Positions 31,632 through 41,608 are shown, counted from the first letter of the stretch. The stretch is 64,000 nt of DNA from Agromyces hippuratus (GCF_013410355.1 NZ_JACCFI010000001.1:434001-498000); one strand, 5' to 3'. Made by a program: numbers and translations. Notes: generated from the sequence alone by a model not told the origin.

Positions 31632-32186
31632 ATGAGTGAGCTCGACCGGACTCCACGCTCGCGGTACGACCTCGGGTTGCTCTTCACCGACGGCATGCCT
31701 GAGCACGACGATGCCACCGGGTATCGTGGCGCGGTCGCGGCGCGTGCCGCCGGCATCAGCTATCGCCAGCTCGACTACTGGGCGCGCACGCAACTCGTCG
31801 AACCCACCGTGCGCAGCGCTGCCGGCTCGGGTTCGCAGCGGCTCTACGGTTTCCGCGACATCCTCGTGTTGAAGCTCGTGAAGCGACTGCTCGACACCGG
31901 CATCTCCCTGCAGCAGATCCGCACGGCGGTGACGCAGTTGCGTGAGTCCGGCATCGACGACCTCGCTCAGACGACGCTCATGAGCGACGGCGCGAGTGTC
32001 TACCTGTGCACCTCCGACGACGAGGTCATCGATCTCGTCAACCGAGGCCAGGGCGTGTTCGGCATCGCCGTGGGCAAGGTGCTGCGCGAGGTGGAGTCGA
32101 CGCTCGTCGAGATCGGCACGCAGTCGGCCGACCCCATGGACGAACTCGCCGCACGCCGCGGCGTGCGCTCGCGCAAGATCTCCTGA
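31632..32186 (+). CDS. MerR-family regulator, Rv1830-like
   Basis: 184-residue MerR protein with YRGAVAARAAGISYRQLDYW, AGSGSQRLYGFRDILVLKLV and a DGASVYLCTSDDEVIDLV effector-like region. GAGGGG lies before the ATG. In mycobacteria a bifunctional nuclease gene (Rv1829) separates this gene from the FtsR homologue. Here only 112 bp without a gene do. Rv1830 homologues affect cell division and antibiotic recovery, but the target here is unknown. Confidence 0.88.
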   Translation: MSELDRTPRSRYDLGLLFTDGMPEHDDATGYRGAVAARAAGISYRQLDYWARTQLVEPTVRSAAGSGSQRLYGFRDILVLKLVKRLLDTGISLQQIRTAVTQLRESGIDDLAQTTLMSDGASVYLCTSDDEVIDLVNRGQGVFGIAVGKVLREVESTLVEIGTQSADPMDELAARRGVRSRKIS

Positions 32187-32326
32187 GCCCCGCCCTGCGC
32201 GCCTGACGCGCGCAGCACGATCAGCGTGGAGTGCCGACTCCGCGAGCGGCGATCGGTCGTTCCCGTCCGTCCCGTCCCTGCGCACGGGCAGGCTGCTGCA
32301 GGGCCGTCATGCGGCCCGTGAGCCGA

Positions 32327-33160
32327 TCAGGCGGTCGGAGTCGGGGCCTCGAGCGGCAGTCCGGCGAACTCGCCGATGCGAGCCGTGCGCAGCACCCGCT
32401 CGAGCAGCTGGTCGAAGTTCGACGACATCTCCTCGGCGCTCTCGCCCGGCCACATGTGCAGCGGCTTCGCGGCGCCCTGCGCCTGCTGGAGCGACGTGCG
32501 CTCGGGCAGCTGCGGGGAGAGCACGAGCGGGCCGAACATGTCGCGCAGCTCCTTGATGCGGAACTGGTGTTCGAGCGACTGCACCCGCGCGCGGTTCACG
32601 ATGATGCCGAGCGGCTGGAGTCGCGGCGAGAGACCTCGCCGGATCTCCTCGATCGCTCGGAGCGCGCGGTCGGCCGCGGCGACGGAGAAGAGTCCGGGCT
32701 CGGTCACGACGGCGACGCGGTCGCTCGCGGCCCAAGCCGTGCGGGTGAGGGCGTTCAGTGACGGCGCGCAGTCGATGAGCACGAGTTCGTAGTCGGCCTC
32801 GACGTTGGCGAGCGCCTCCTCGAGCTTCCAGATGTCGCGGATCGAAGGATGGGGTCCATCGAAGTTGATCGCCGACGGGCTGCCGATCATGACGTCGATC
32901 GTCGACTGCGGGTTCGAGCGCGCCCAGCCGCTCGGCGCGATCGCCGAGCGCACGATCTTCTCCTTGGGGGAGGCGAGCACATCGGCGACGTTGAGATGAC
33001 CGGCGACCTGGATGTCCATGCCGGTCGAGACGTCGGATTGCGGATCGAGGTCGACCACGAGGGTACGGACGCCGCGGGCGAACGCCGCCGACGCCAGTCC
33101 GAGGGTGACGGTGGTCTTCCCGACACCGCCCTTCAGAGAACTGACGCTGAGTACGTGCAC
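32327..33160 (-). CDS. ParA-family ATPase
   Basis: 277-residue protein with the deviant Walker A KGGVGKTT at residues 10-17, LVVDLDPQSDVSTG, VLIDCAPS and a ParA-type C-terminus. No parB or parS-like gene adjoins it, so it is not clearly a chromosome-segregation ParA and may position another cargo. GTG 33160 is chosen because TAACGT (33168-33173) ends 7 nt upstream, giving a leaderless start. Divergent from pyc. Confidence 0.9.
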   Translation of the reverse strand: MHVLSVSSLKGGVGKTTVTLGLASAAFARGVRTLVVDLDPQSDVSTGMDIQVAGHLNVADVLASPKEKIVRSAIAPSGWARSNPQSTIDVMIGSPSAINFDGPHPSIRDIWKLEEALANVEADYELVLIDCAPSLNALTRTAWAASDRVAVVTEPGLFSVAAADRALRAIEEIRRGLSPRLQPLGIIVNRARVQSLEHQFRIKELRDMFGPLVLSPQLPERTSLQQAQGAAKPLHMWPGESAEEMSSNFDQLLERVLRTARIGEFAGLPLEAPTPTA

Positions 33161-33234
33161 GGCAGATACGTTACCTTTACTACTCGGGCGATACCTAAAC
33201 GTTCGCTGTGGGGAATCCAGTCTGAAAGGCCTGC

Positions 33235-36200
33235 ATGTTCACGAAGATCCTGGTTGCCAATCGCGGAGAGATCGCCATTCGCGCGTTCCGAGCCGCCGTC
33301 GAACTCGGTGCGAAGACGGTCGCGGTGTACCCGTTCGAAGACCGCAACTCCCTGCACCGGCTGAAGGCCGACGAGGCATACCAGATCGGCGAGCCGGGGC
33401 ATCCGGTTCGCGCCTACCTCGACGTTGCGGAGATCATCCGCGTGGCGAAGCTGTCGGGCGCCGACGCGATCTACCCGGGATACGGGTTCCTCTCCGAGAA
33501 CCCCGAGCTCGCGCAGGCGGCGGAGGCTGCCGGCATCACCTTCATCGGCCCGCCCAAGCGCGTGCTCGAGATGGCGGGCAACAAGGTCACGGCGAAGGAG
33601 CACGCGATCGCAGCGGGCGTGCCCGTGCTGAAGTCGACGCCGCCGTCGCGCGACATCGAGGAGCTCGTGGCGCAGGCCGACGAGGTCGGCTTCCCGATCT
33701 TCGCCAAGGCCGTCGCGGGCGGCGGTGGTCGCGGCATGCGCCGCGTCGCCACGAAGGACGACCTGCGCGCCGCCCTCGAAGAGGCCATGCGCGAGGCCGA
33801 CAGCGCGTTCGGCGACCCGACCATGTTCCTCGAGCAGGCCGTGCTGCGACCGCGCCACATCGAGGTCCAGGTGCTCGCGGACGCCTCGGGCGAGACCGTG
33901 CACCTCTTCGAGCGCGACTGCTCCGTGCAGCGCCGCCACCAGAAGGTCATCGAGATCGCTCCAGCCCCGAACCTCTCCGACGAGGTGCGCCAGTCGCTCT
34001 ACCGCGACGCGATCGCGTTCGCGAAGTCGATCGGCTACGTCAACGCCGGCACCGTCGAGTTCCTGCTCGACACCGCGGGCGAGCGGGCCGGCGAGCACGT
34101 GTTCATCGAGATGAACCCGCGCATCCAGGTCGAGCACACGGTCACCGAAGAGGTCACCGACGTCGACCTCGTCGTCTCCCAGATCCGCATCGCCGCGGGG
34201 GAGTCGCTCGCCGATCTCGGCCTCCAGCAGGACTCGATCCGACTCCGCGGCGCCGCTCTCCAGTGCCGCATCACGACAGAGGACCCGACCGCAGGGTTCC
34301 GCCCCGACACGGGCAAGATCACGACGTACCGCTCACCGGGCGGCGCCGGCATCCGCCTCGACGGCGGCACGATCAACCCGGGTGCCCAGATCAGCCCGCA
34401 CTTCGACTCGATGCTCGCCAAGCTCACCTGCCGCGGCCGCGACTACCCCGCTGCGGTCGCCCGTGCGAAGCGCGCCCTCGCCGAGTTCCGCATCCGCGGC
34501 GTCTCCACGAACATCCCGTTCCTGCAGGCCGTGCTCGAAGACCCCGCGTTCGTCGCCGGCGACCTCAGCACCTCGTTCATCGACGAGCGCCCGCAGCTGC
34601 TGCGCGGTCGCGTCTCGAAGGACCGCGGCACCAAGATCCTCAACTGGCTCGCGGACGTCACGGTGAACCAGCCGAACGGAGCGGCGCCGACGACCGTCAG
34701 CCCCGCCGAGAAGCTGCCCGCCATCGACCTCTCGGCACCGGCACCGGCGGGCTCGCGTCAGCGCCTGCTCGAACTGGGCCCGAAGGGCTTCGCCTCGGCG
34801 CTCCGCGCCCAGACGCCGCTCGCCGTCACCGAGACCACGTTCCGCGATGCGCACCAGTCGCTGCTCGCGACCCGCGTCCGCACGCGCGACCTCGTCGCCG
34901 TCGCGCCGTACGTGGCCCGCATGACCCCCGAGCTGCTCTCGGTCGAGGCGTGGGGCGGTGCGACGTACGACGTCGCCCTCCGCTTCCTCGGCGAAGACCC
35001 GTGGGACCGCCTCGCGGCCCTTCGCGAGGCGCTGCCGAACATCAACATCCAGATGCTGCTGCGGGGGCGCAACACGGTGGGCTACACGCCGTACCCGACC
35101 GAGGTGACCGACGCGTTCGTACGCGAGGCCGCGTCGACCGGCGTCGACATCTTCCGCATCTTCGACGCGCTGAACGACGTCTCGCAGATGCGTCCGGCCA
35201 TCGACTCGGTGCTCTCGACCGGTCACGCGGTGGCCGAGGTTGCGTTGTGTTACACGGGCGACCTGCTCGATCCGGCCGAAGATCTCTACACGCTCGACTA
35301 CTACCTGAAGCTCGCCGAGCAGATCGTCCACGCCGGGGCGCACGTGCTCGCGATCAAGGACATGGCCGGGCTCCTGCGCCCGACGGCTGCTGAGAAGCTC
35401 GTGGGCGCGTTGCGGGAGCGGTTCGACCTTCCCGTGCACCTGCACACGCACGACACCGCAGGCGGCCAGCTGGCGACCCTCCTGGCCGCGAGCCGCGCCG
35501 GGGTCGACGCCGTCGACGTCGCGAGCGCGCCCATGGCCGGCACCACGAGCCAGCCCTCCGCGTCGTCGCTCGTCGCCGCACTCGCGCACACCGAGCGCGA
35601 CACGGGCATCTCGCTCGACGCGGTCTCCGACCTCGAGCCGTACTGGGAGGCCGTGCGCCGACTGTACCGCCCGTTCGAGTCGGGCCTGCCCGGCCCCACC
35701 GGCCGCGTCTACCACCACGAGATCCCCGGCGGTCAGCTCTCGAACCTCCGCCAGCAGGCGATCGCACTCGGCCTCGCCGACGACTTCGAGCTCATCGAGG
35801 ACATGTACGCGGCGGCCGACCGGATCCTCGGCCGGGTCCCGAAGGTCACGCCCTCGTCGAAGGTGGTCGGCGACCTCGCCCTGCACCTCGCGGCCGTCAA
35901 GGCCGACCCCGACGACTTCGCGGCCAACCCCGAGAAGTACGACGTGCCCGACTCGGTGATCGGCTTCATGGCCGGTGAGCTGGGCGACCTGCCCGGCGGA
36001 TGGCCCGAACCGTTCCGCACGAAGGTGCTCGCCGGCAAGGACATCCGCATCGGCGTGACCGAGCTCACCGCCGAACAGCGCGAAGCGCTCGAGGCCGACA
36101 GCACGACCCGCCGGGCGACGCTGAACGCGCTCCTGTTCCCGGCGCCGACGCGCCAGTACGAGCAGATCCGCGAGCTGTTCGGCGACCTGTCCGTCGTCGA

Positions 36201-36639
36201 CACGGCCGACTACCTGTACGGTCTCCGCCAGGGCGCCGAGCACGTGGTCGAGATCGCGACGGGTGTGCGGCTCTACGCCGGTCTCGAGGCGATCGGCGAG
36301 GCCGACGACAAGGGCATGCGCACGGTCATGACGATCCTGAACGGGCAGCTCCGCCCGGTCTTCGTGCGCGACCGCTCGATCGTCGTCGAGACCCGCGCGG
36401 CAGAGAAGGCGGATGCCTCGCAGCCCGGCCAGATCGCGGCGCCGTTCTCGGGCGTCGTGACCCTCCAGGTCGAGGCCGGTGCCGAGATCTCCGCAGGCCA
36501 GAGCGTCGCCTCCATCGAGGCGATGAAGATGGAGGCCGCCATCACCTCGCCGATCGCCGGTGTGGTCGAGCGCGTCGCGATCCCGAAGACGCAGCAGGTC
36601 GAGGCGGGTGACCTGCTCGTCGTGGTGCGCCCGCGATAA
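33235..36639 (+). CDS. pyc: Pyruvate carboxylase
   Basis: Biotin-dependent carboxylation of pyruvate to oxaloacetate, an anaplerotic step. The 1134-residue single-chain enzyme has a biotin carboxylase domain (1 to about 450, ATP-binding AGGGGRGMRRV), a carboxyltransferase domain with TFRDAHQSLLATR and a biotinyl domain with EAMKMEA, where Lys1098 is the biotin site. GAAAGG lies 7 nt before the ATG. Length and order are normal. Confidence 0.98.
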   Translation: MFTKILVANRGEIAIRAFRAAVELGAKTVAVYPFEDRNSLHRLKADEAYQIGEPGHPVRAYLDVAEIIRVAKLSGADAIYPGYGFLSENPELAQAAEAAGITFIGPPKRVLEMAGNKVTAKEHAIAAGVPVLKSTPPSRDIEELVAQADEVGFPIFAKAVAGGGGRGMRRVATKDDLRAALEEAMREADSAFGDPTMFLEQAVLRPRHIEVQVLADASGETVHLFERDCSVQRRHQKVIEIAPAPNLSDEVRQSLYRDAIAFAKSIGYVNAGTVEFLLDTAGERAGEHVFIEMNPRIQVEHTVTEEVTDVDLVVSQIRIAAGESLADLGLQQDSIRLRGAALQCRITTEDPTAGFRPDTGKITTYRSPGGAGIRLDGGTINPGAQISPHFDSMLAKLTCRGRDYPAAVARAKRALAEFRIRGVSTNIPFLQAVLEDPAFVAGDLSTSFIDERPQLLRGRVSKDRGTKILNWLADVTVNQPNGAAPTTVSPAEKLPAIDLSAPAPAGSRQRLLELGPKGFASALRAQTPLAVTETTFRDAHQSLLATRVRTRDLVAVAPYVARMTPELLSVEAWGGATYDVALRFLGEDPWDRLAALREALPNINIQMLLRGRNTVGYTPYPTEVTDAFVREAASTGVDIFRIFDALNDVSQMRPAIDSVLSTGHAVAEVALCYTGDLLDPAEDLYTLDYYLKLAEQIVHAGAHVLAIKDMAGLLRPTAAEKLVGALRERFDLPVHLHTHDTAGGQLATLLAASRAGVDAVDVASAPMAGTTSQPSASSLVAALAHTERDTGISLDAVSDLEPYWEAVRRLYRPFESGLPGPTGRVYHHEIPGGQLSNLRQQAIALGLADDFELIEDMYAAADRILGRVPKVTPSSKVVGDLALHLAAVKADPDDFAANPEKYDVPDSVIGFMAGELGDLPGGWPEPFRTKVLAGKDIRIGVTELTAEQREALEADSTTRRATLNALLFPAPTRQYEQIRELFGDLSVVDTADYLYGLRQGAEHVVEIATGVRLYAGLEAIGEADDKGMRTVMTILNGQLRPVFVRDRSIVVETRAAEKADASQPGQIAAPFSGVVTLQVEAGAEISAGQSVASIEAMKMEAAITSPIAGVVERVAIPKTQQVEAGDLLVVVRPR

Positions 36640-36712
36640 CGCGGTGCGCCCGCGTTCGGCGGCGCGCCCGCGATAGGCTGGGATCGGTTGGCACTGATGA
36701 GGAGGGGTATCG

Positions 36713-38104
36713 GTGACTGAAGACAAGTTCGATGATGACGCGGCGTCGCGTCCGGGGGCGGGCGCACGCACGTCCGCACTCGACCGCGCGCGCAGATCGA
36801 CGGCGTCCGGCGCGCATTCGGCCGACGACGCCGCGGCGAACCCGAGCGTCAGGGTCGACCTGCCGCCGGCGCCGGTGCACGAGATGCCCGACGACGAGGT
36901 CGCCGTGGCGATCGACGACGTCGCGGTGAACCCGGGCAGCCTCGTCGGCGGTGGCAGCAGCACGACCTCGGTCGAGGTCGTCACCCCTGCACTGGCCGGT
37001 GCCGGCTACCGGGGCGCGTCGCGTCGTGAGCCGTCGCCGTACAGCGCGTTGCTCGCATCCGATGCTTCGAAGACCCGACGCGAGCGCGTGAGCACCGACA
37101 CGGGCAGCCACGTCGCCATCGTCGACGTTCCCGGCGACCCGGCGGTGCCCGTCGAGGTCCCCGAGACCGCGGACTCCCTCACCGCCGACCGGCTGATCGA
37201 CCTGAACCGCACGACGCGGCCTGCGCCGCAGGGCGGTTTCAACCGGCTCGTCTACGAGGCCTCCCTGCACCTCGTGAACCTCGGCGACTCGCCGAAGGTG
37301 CAGGCCTACAAGGCGATGAGCCAGCGCATCCAGCGGCGGTTCGAGGGCGGCGCCCGATTCGTGCCCGTGCTCACCCGCAAGGGCGGCGTCGGCAAGACGA
37401 CGATCACCGCGCTGCTCGGCATGGCCCTCGCCGACGCTCGTGACGACCGCATCATCGCGATCGACGCGAACCCCGACCGCGGCACCCTCGCCGAGCGCGT
37501 CGACCGGCAGACCCGCGAGACGGTGCGCGACGTCGTCGCGAAGGCGTCCTCCATCGGCGGCTACACCGACTTCTCGCGCTTCGTCTCGCGCGACGAGACG
37601 CGCCTCGACATCCTCGCGTCCGACACCGATCCGACCCTCTCCGAGGCGTTCGACGACAACGACTACAACGTCGTCGCCGGCCTCGCCGCCCGCTACTACT
37701 CGATCGTGCTCACCGACTGCGGCACGGGCATCGTGCACTCGGTCATGCGGGCGACGCTGCAGCGCGCCGACTCCGTCGTGATCGTGTCGGGTGGCAGCGT
37801 CGACGAGGCGCGTCTGGCTTCCGAGACGCTCACCTGGCTCGAGGCCAACGGCTACGGCGAGCTCGTGCGCAATGCCGTCGTCGCCATCAACCTCGCCACG
37901 CAGGGCACGCATCTCGTGAAGGTCGATGAGATCGAGGCGCACTTCCAATCGCGGGTGCGCGAGATCGTGCGCATCCCATACGACCCCCAGCTCGCTGCAG
38001 GTTCCGTCGTGAACTGGCATGAGCTGCGACCCGTCACCCAGCACGCGGCTCGAGAGCTCGCGGCGCTCGTGGTGGAAGGCATGCCCGCCGAGCGCGAGCA
38101 CTGA
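36713..38104 (+). CDS. MinD/ParA-like ATPase with long disordered N-terminus
   Basis: 463-residue protein. About 180 residues of charged, low-complexity sequence come first, then a helical segment (NRLVYEASLHLVNLG) and a deviant Walker A KGGVGKTT (223-230) with IIAIDANPDRGTLAERV and YYSIVLTDCGTG. The layout resembles MinD-like ATPases tied to membrane or secretion systems in actinobacteria. No ESX genes are visible here. The GTG has a strong GAGGAGGGG upstream. The peptide deformylase gene follows 12 bp downstream. Confidence 0.85.
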   Translation: MTEDKFDDDAASRPGAGARTSALDRARRSTASGAHSADDAAANPSVRVDLPPAPVHEMPDDEVAVAIDDVAVNPGSLVGGGSSTTSVEVVTPALAGAGYRGASRREPSPYSALLASDASKTRRERVSTDTGSHVAIVDVPGDPAVPVEVPETADSLTADRLIDLNRTTRPAPQGGFNRLVYEASLHLVNLGDSPKVQAYKAMSQRIQRRFEGGARFVPVLTRKGGVGKTTITALLGMALADARDDRIIAIDANPDRGTLAERVDRQTRETVRDVVAKASSIGGYTDFSRFVSRDETRLDILASDTDPTLSEAFDDNDYNVVAGLAARYYSIVLTDCGTGIVHSVMRATLQRADSVVIVSGGSVDEARLASETLTWLEANGYGELVRNAVVAINLATQGTHLVKVDEIEAHFQSRVREIVRIPYDPQLAAGSVVNWHELRPVTQHAARELAALVVEGMPAEREH

Positions 38105-38116
38105 AACGGAGAACCC

Positions 38117-38605
38117 TTGCCCGAACGTCCCATTCGCCTGTTCGGCGACCCCGTCTTGAAGACCGTCTCCGCCCCCGTCGAACAGGTCGACGATCGTGTG
38201 CGCGGGCTCGTCGCCGATCTGCTCGACAGCGTCAGGCTGCCCGGACGGGCGGGAGTCGCGGCGTCCCAGATCGGCGTGAACCTGCGCGCGTTCAGCTACA
38301 ACGTCGACGGCGAGGTCGGGTACATCCTGAACCCCGAGCTCGAGGTCTCGGGCGACAGGGAACTGATCGATGAAGGATGCCTCTCGGTGCCGGGCCTCTG
38401 GCACAAGACGCCGCGGCATCCGTTCGCCCGCGTGCGCGGCATCGACCTCGACGGCAACGAGATCGAGCTCTCGGGCACGGGGCTCATGGCCCAGGCGCTG
38501 CAGCACGAGACCGACCACCTCGACGGACTGCTCTACCTCGACCGGCTCGAGAAGGACGAACGACGCCTCGCGATGAAAGAGGTGCGGGAGTCGGACTGGT
38601 TCTGA
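38117..38605 (+). CDS. def: Peptide deformylase
   Basis: Removes the formyl group from nascent proteins. The 162-residue protein has the three motifs in order: GVAASQIGV, EGCLSVPG with the metal cysteine, and QHETDHLDG (HExxH-type). It starts with TTG. ACGGAG lies 5 nt before it, and the peptide opens PERPIRLFGDPVLK, as in the family. Confidence 0.95.
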   Translation: MPERPIRLFGDPVLKTVSAPVEQVDDRVRGLVADLLDSVRLPGRAGVAASQIGVNLRAFSYNVDGEVGYILNPELEVSGDRELIDEGCLSVPGLWHKTPRHPFARVRGIDLDGNEIELSGTGLMAQALQHETDHLDGLLYLDRLEKDERRLAMKEVRESDWF

Positions 38606-38613
38606 GCTCCGAT

Positions 38614-38658
38614 CGCATGACGAAGGCCCCGCGGAATCCGCGGGGCCTTCGTCATGCG
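38614..38658. terminator. Very long bidirectional terminator hairpin
   Basis: A perfect 21-bp stem (38614-38634 with 38638-38658) with a 3-nt loop AAT stands between def and the convergent fadD-like gene, 9-10 bp from each stop. No T-run, but the stem is longer than most. Confidence 0.85.
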
Positions 38659-38666
38659 TGAACGAC

Positions 38667-40499
38667 TCAGTGCACGATCGAGTGGCCCTCGGTCGCCGGA
38701 GCGCCGGAGTACATCGCCTCGATGTTCGGGCTGAAGTCCTCGAGGATGATGTTGCGCTTGATGCTGAGCTTCGGCGTCAGGTGGCCGCTCGCCTCGGTGA
38801 GCTCGGTCGCGAGGATGGTGAACTTGCGGATCGACTCCGCACGCGAGACCGTCTCGTTCGCGGCGTCGATGGCACGCTGCACCTCGGCCAGCACCGCGGG
38901 GTTGACCGTGGCCTCCTCGACCGTCATGCCCGCGTCTTCGCCGTTGTTGTTGAGCCAGACCGGGAGCATCTCGGGGTCGAGCGTGATGAGCGCCGAGATG
39001 AACGGCTTCTTGTCGCCGACCACGACGACCTGACCGACGAGCGGGTTCGCGCGAATCGGGTCTTCGAGCGCAGCGGGGGAGACGTTCTTGCCTCCGGCCG
39101 TGACGATGATCTCCTTCTTGCGCCCGGTGATGGTGAGGAAGCCGTCGGCGTCGAAGGAGCCGAGGTCGCCGGTCTTGAACCACTCGCCGTCGAACGCCTC
39201 TGCGGTCGCCTCGGGGTTCTTCCAGTACTCCTTGAAGATGTCGATGCCCTTGATCTGTACCTCGCCGTCGTCGGCGAGTCGCACCGAGACGCCCGGAAGA
39301 GTGGGGCCGACGGTGCCGATCTTCGACTTGCTCGGCAGGTTCACCGTTGCGGGGGCCGTCGACTCCGTGAGGCCGTAGCCCTCGAGGATCGTGATGCCGA
39401 GCGCGTGGTAGAAGTGGCCGAGTCGCGGGCCGAGCGGTGCGGAGCCCGAGACGGCGTACTTGACGTTGCCGCCCATGGCCGCACGGAGCTTCGACAGCAC
39501 GAGGGTGTCGAGGACCTTGAACTTGAGCTTGAGGCCGAGCGGAACCGAGCCCGCCTCTTTCGCCATCGAGTACGCCACGGCGGTCTCGGCTGCTGCACGG
39601 AAGATCTTGCCCTTGCCGCCGGCCTCGGCCTTCTGCTCGGACGCGTTGTAGACCTTCTCGAACACGCGGGGCACCGCGAGGAGGAACGAGGGCTTGAAGC
39701 TCGCGAGCGAGGGCAGCAGCTGCTTCGTGTCGGCCTGGTGGCCGACGCGCACGCCGGCGTGCACGGAGAGGACCGCGATGAAGCGGGCGAACACGTGCGC
39801 CGTGGTGATGAAGAGGAGCGTGGATGCGCCGTTGGGGTCGAGCACGACCTCGTCGAGCGCGACCGCGGCGTTGCGGGAGAGCTCGACGAAGTTCGAGTGC
39901 GTCAGCACGCAGCCCTTGGGCTTGCCGGTCGAACCGGAGGTGTAGATGAGCGTCGCGATGTCGGAGCCGACGGCGAGGTTGCGACGTCGCTCGATCTCCT
40001 CGTCGGGCACCTCGGTGCCGCCCGCGGCGAGCTTGTCGAGGTCGCCGAGGTCGATCTGCCAGACGCCGCGGATTGCGGGGAGGTCGGGGTGCACCTCGTC
40101 GAACCGGGCGAAGTGGTCGGGCGTCTCGACGATGATGCCGATGGCGCCCGAGTCGCTCAGGTTCCACCGCACCTGCGACGGCGAGCTCGTCTCGTAGATC
40201 GGCACGAGCACCGCGCCCGCGAACCAGGTCGCGAAGTCGATCAGCGTCCACTCGTACCGGGTCTTGCACATCAGGCCGATCTTGTCGCCCGGCTGGATGC
40301 CGGCGGCGACGAAGCCCTTCGCAAGGGCGATCACCTGGTCGTAGAACTCCTTCGTCGTCACCGGCGACCAGCCGCCGTCGGCAGTGGGAAGCGAGAACAG
40401 CACGGAGTCGGGTGTCGCGGCGACGCGGTCGACGAGCAGGTCGGTGGTGTTCGCTTCTGGGTCTGCTGCGACCACGGGTGGGGTAGCGAATTCGATCAC
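38667..40499 (-). CDS. fadD: Long-chain acyl-CoA synthetase
   Basis: 610-residue AMP-forming ligase that activates fatty acids. The P-loop-like motif YTSGSTGKPKGC, the ILEGYGLTESTAP motif and the late hinge TGDLGSFDADG with TGRKKEIIVTAGGKNVSP are all present. AAGGAG lies 5 nt before the GTG start. Chain-length specificity is not inferable. Divergent from the glucokinase. Confidence 0.93.
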   Translation of the reverse strand: MIEFATPPVVAADPEANTTDLLVDRVAATPDSVLFSLPTADGGWSPVTTKEFYDQVIALAKGFVAAGIQPGDKIGLMCKTRYEWTLIDFATWFAGAVLVPIYETSSPSQVRWNLSDSGAIGIIVETPDHFARFDEVHPDLPAIRGVWQIDLGDLDKLAAGGTEVPDEEIERRRNLAVGSDIATLIYTSGSTGKPKGCVLTHSNFVELSRNAAVALDEVVLDPNGASTLLFITTAHVFARFIAVLSVHAGVRVGHQADTKQLLPSLASFKPSFLLAVPRVFEKVYNASEQKAEAGGKGKIFRAAAETAVAYSMAKEAGSVPLGLKLKFKVLDTLVLSKLRAAMGGNVKYAVSGSAPLGPRLGHFYHALGITILEGYGLTESTAPATVNLPSKSKIGTVGPTLPGVSVRLADDGEVQIKGIDIFKEYWKNPEATAEAFDGEWFKTGDLGSFDADGFLTITGRKKEIIVTAGGKNVSPAALEDPIRANPLVGQVVVVGDKKPFISALITLDPEMLPVWLNNNGEDAGMTVEEATVNPAVLAEVQRAIDAANETVSRAESIRKFTILATELTEASGHLTPKLSIKRNIILEDFSPNIEAMYSGAPATEGHSIVH

Positions 40500-40651
40500 G
40501 GTAGCTCCTTCGGCACCGGGAGGGTTGCACGCGGCTCGGGCACCAGCGCGAACCTCGGCATTGGGGTCGATTACACTCTAGTCGTTGCTCGCGGCCGACC
40601 CAGGTCTCAGCTCCATCACGCTTCGTCCCCCTTCTGAAAGGCAGCCTTCCG

Positions 40652-41608
40652 GTGCATGCGATCGGTATCGACATCGGTGGAACGAAGATCGCCGGCGCGA
40701 TCGTCGACCAGCTCGGCAACATCGTCGCGAGCGACCGCGTCCCGACGCCCGCCGGTGACTCGACGCTCCTCGAAGACGCGGTCGTGCAGATGATCGAGTC
40801 GCTCCGTGGTCGTGCAGAAGAGGAGATCGTCGCGATCGGCGTGGCTGCGGCGGGCTTCGTCGACGCGGCGCAGTCGACGGTCTACTACGCGCCCAACATC
40901 GACTGGCGCAACGAACCGTTCCGCGAGAAGCTCGAGGCCAGGGTCGGCACGACCGTCGTCGTCGACAACGACGCCAACGCGGCGGGCTGGGCGGAGTTCC
41001 GCTTCGGTGCCGGACGCCTCGTCAGCGACATGGTCATGCTCACCATCGGCACCGGCGTCGGCGGCGCGATCGTCGCAGGCGACCGCCTGTTCCGCGGCGG
41101 CTTCGGCGCGGGAGCCGAGCTCGGCCACCTGCGCGTCGTCCCCGACGGCCTCGCGTGCGGGTGCGGGCAGCGCGGATGCATCGAGCAGTACGGCTCCGGT
41201 CGGGCGCTGCTGCGCATGGCGAACGAGATCGCCGACGCCGGCGGCATCGGTCAGGGCCTGGCCCGCGTGCGGTCCGAGCACGGCGAGCTCGACGGCCGAC
41301 TCGTGGGCGAGCTGATCGCCTCGGGCGACGCCGGCGCGATCGCGGCCGTGCGCCAGCTCGGGCACTGGCTCGGCCAGGCCGCCGCGAGCCTCTCGGCAGT
41401 GCTCGATCCGCAGCGATTCGTCTTCGGCGGCGGCGTCGCCGTGGCGGGCGAACTCCTGCTCGAGCCGATCCGTGCGGCCTACCTCGAGCACCTGCCGGCC
41501 CGCGGTTATCACCCCGAGCCCGACTTCGTGATCGCCGAACTCGTCAACGACGCCGGAGTCGTCGGTGCGGCCGACCTCGCCCGCGTGTGGGTCGCCGAGC
41601 ACGCCTGA
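40652..41608 (+). CDS. glk: ROK-family glucokinase
   Basis: 318-residue sugar kinase: N-terminal phosphate loop AIGIDIGGTKIAGAIV, DNDANAAGWAE, TIGTGVGGAIV and the ROK zinc motif ELGHLRVV...CGCGQRGCIEQY. Glucose is the probable substrate from resemblance to actinobacterial glucokinases. Other hexoses are possible, and there is no helix-turn-helix repressor domain. TGAAAGG lies before the GTG. It is followed by plsC, probably in one transcript. Confidence 0.9.
   Translation: MHAIGIDIGGTKIAGAIVDQLGNIVASDRVPTPAGDSTLLEDAVVQMIESLRGRAEEEIVAIGVAAAGFVDAAQSTVYYAPNIDWRNEPFREKLEARVGTTVVVDNDANAAGWAEFRFGAGRLVSDMVMLTIGTGVGGAIVAGDRLFRGGFGAGAELGHLRVVPDGLACGCGQRGCIEQYGSGRALLRMANEIADAGGIGQGLARVRSEHGELDGRLVGELIASGDAGAIAAVRQLGHWLGQAAASLSAVLDPQRFVFGGGVAVAGELLLEPIRAAYLEHLPARGYHPEPDFVIAELVNDAGVVGAADLARVWVAEHA

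Noticed and set aside
33012..35393. Long open frame of about 790 codons overlapping pyc in another frame
   Set aside because: It is a shadow of the pyc codons at high GC. It is rich in Arg, Pro and His runs with no domain, while pyc is unmistakable.
34333..36984. Long antisense frame across pyc
   Set aside because: GC-rich third positions of pyc create stop-free antisense frames. The translation is low-complexity with no recognisable domain.
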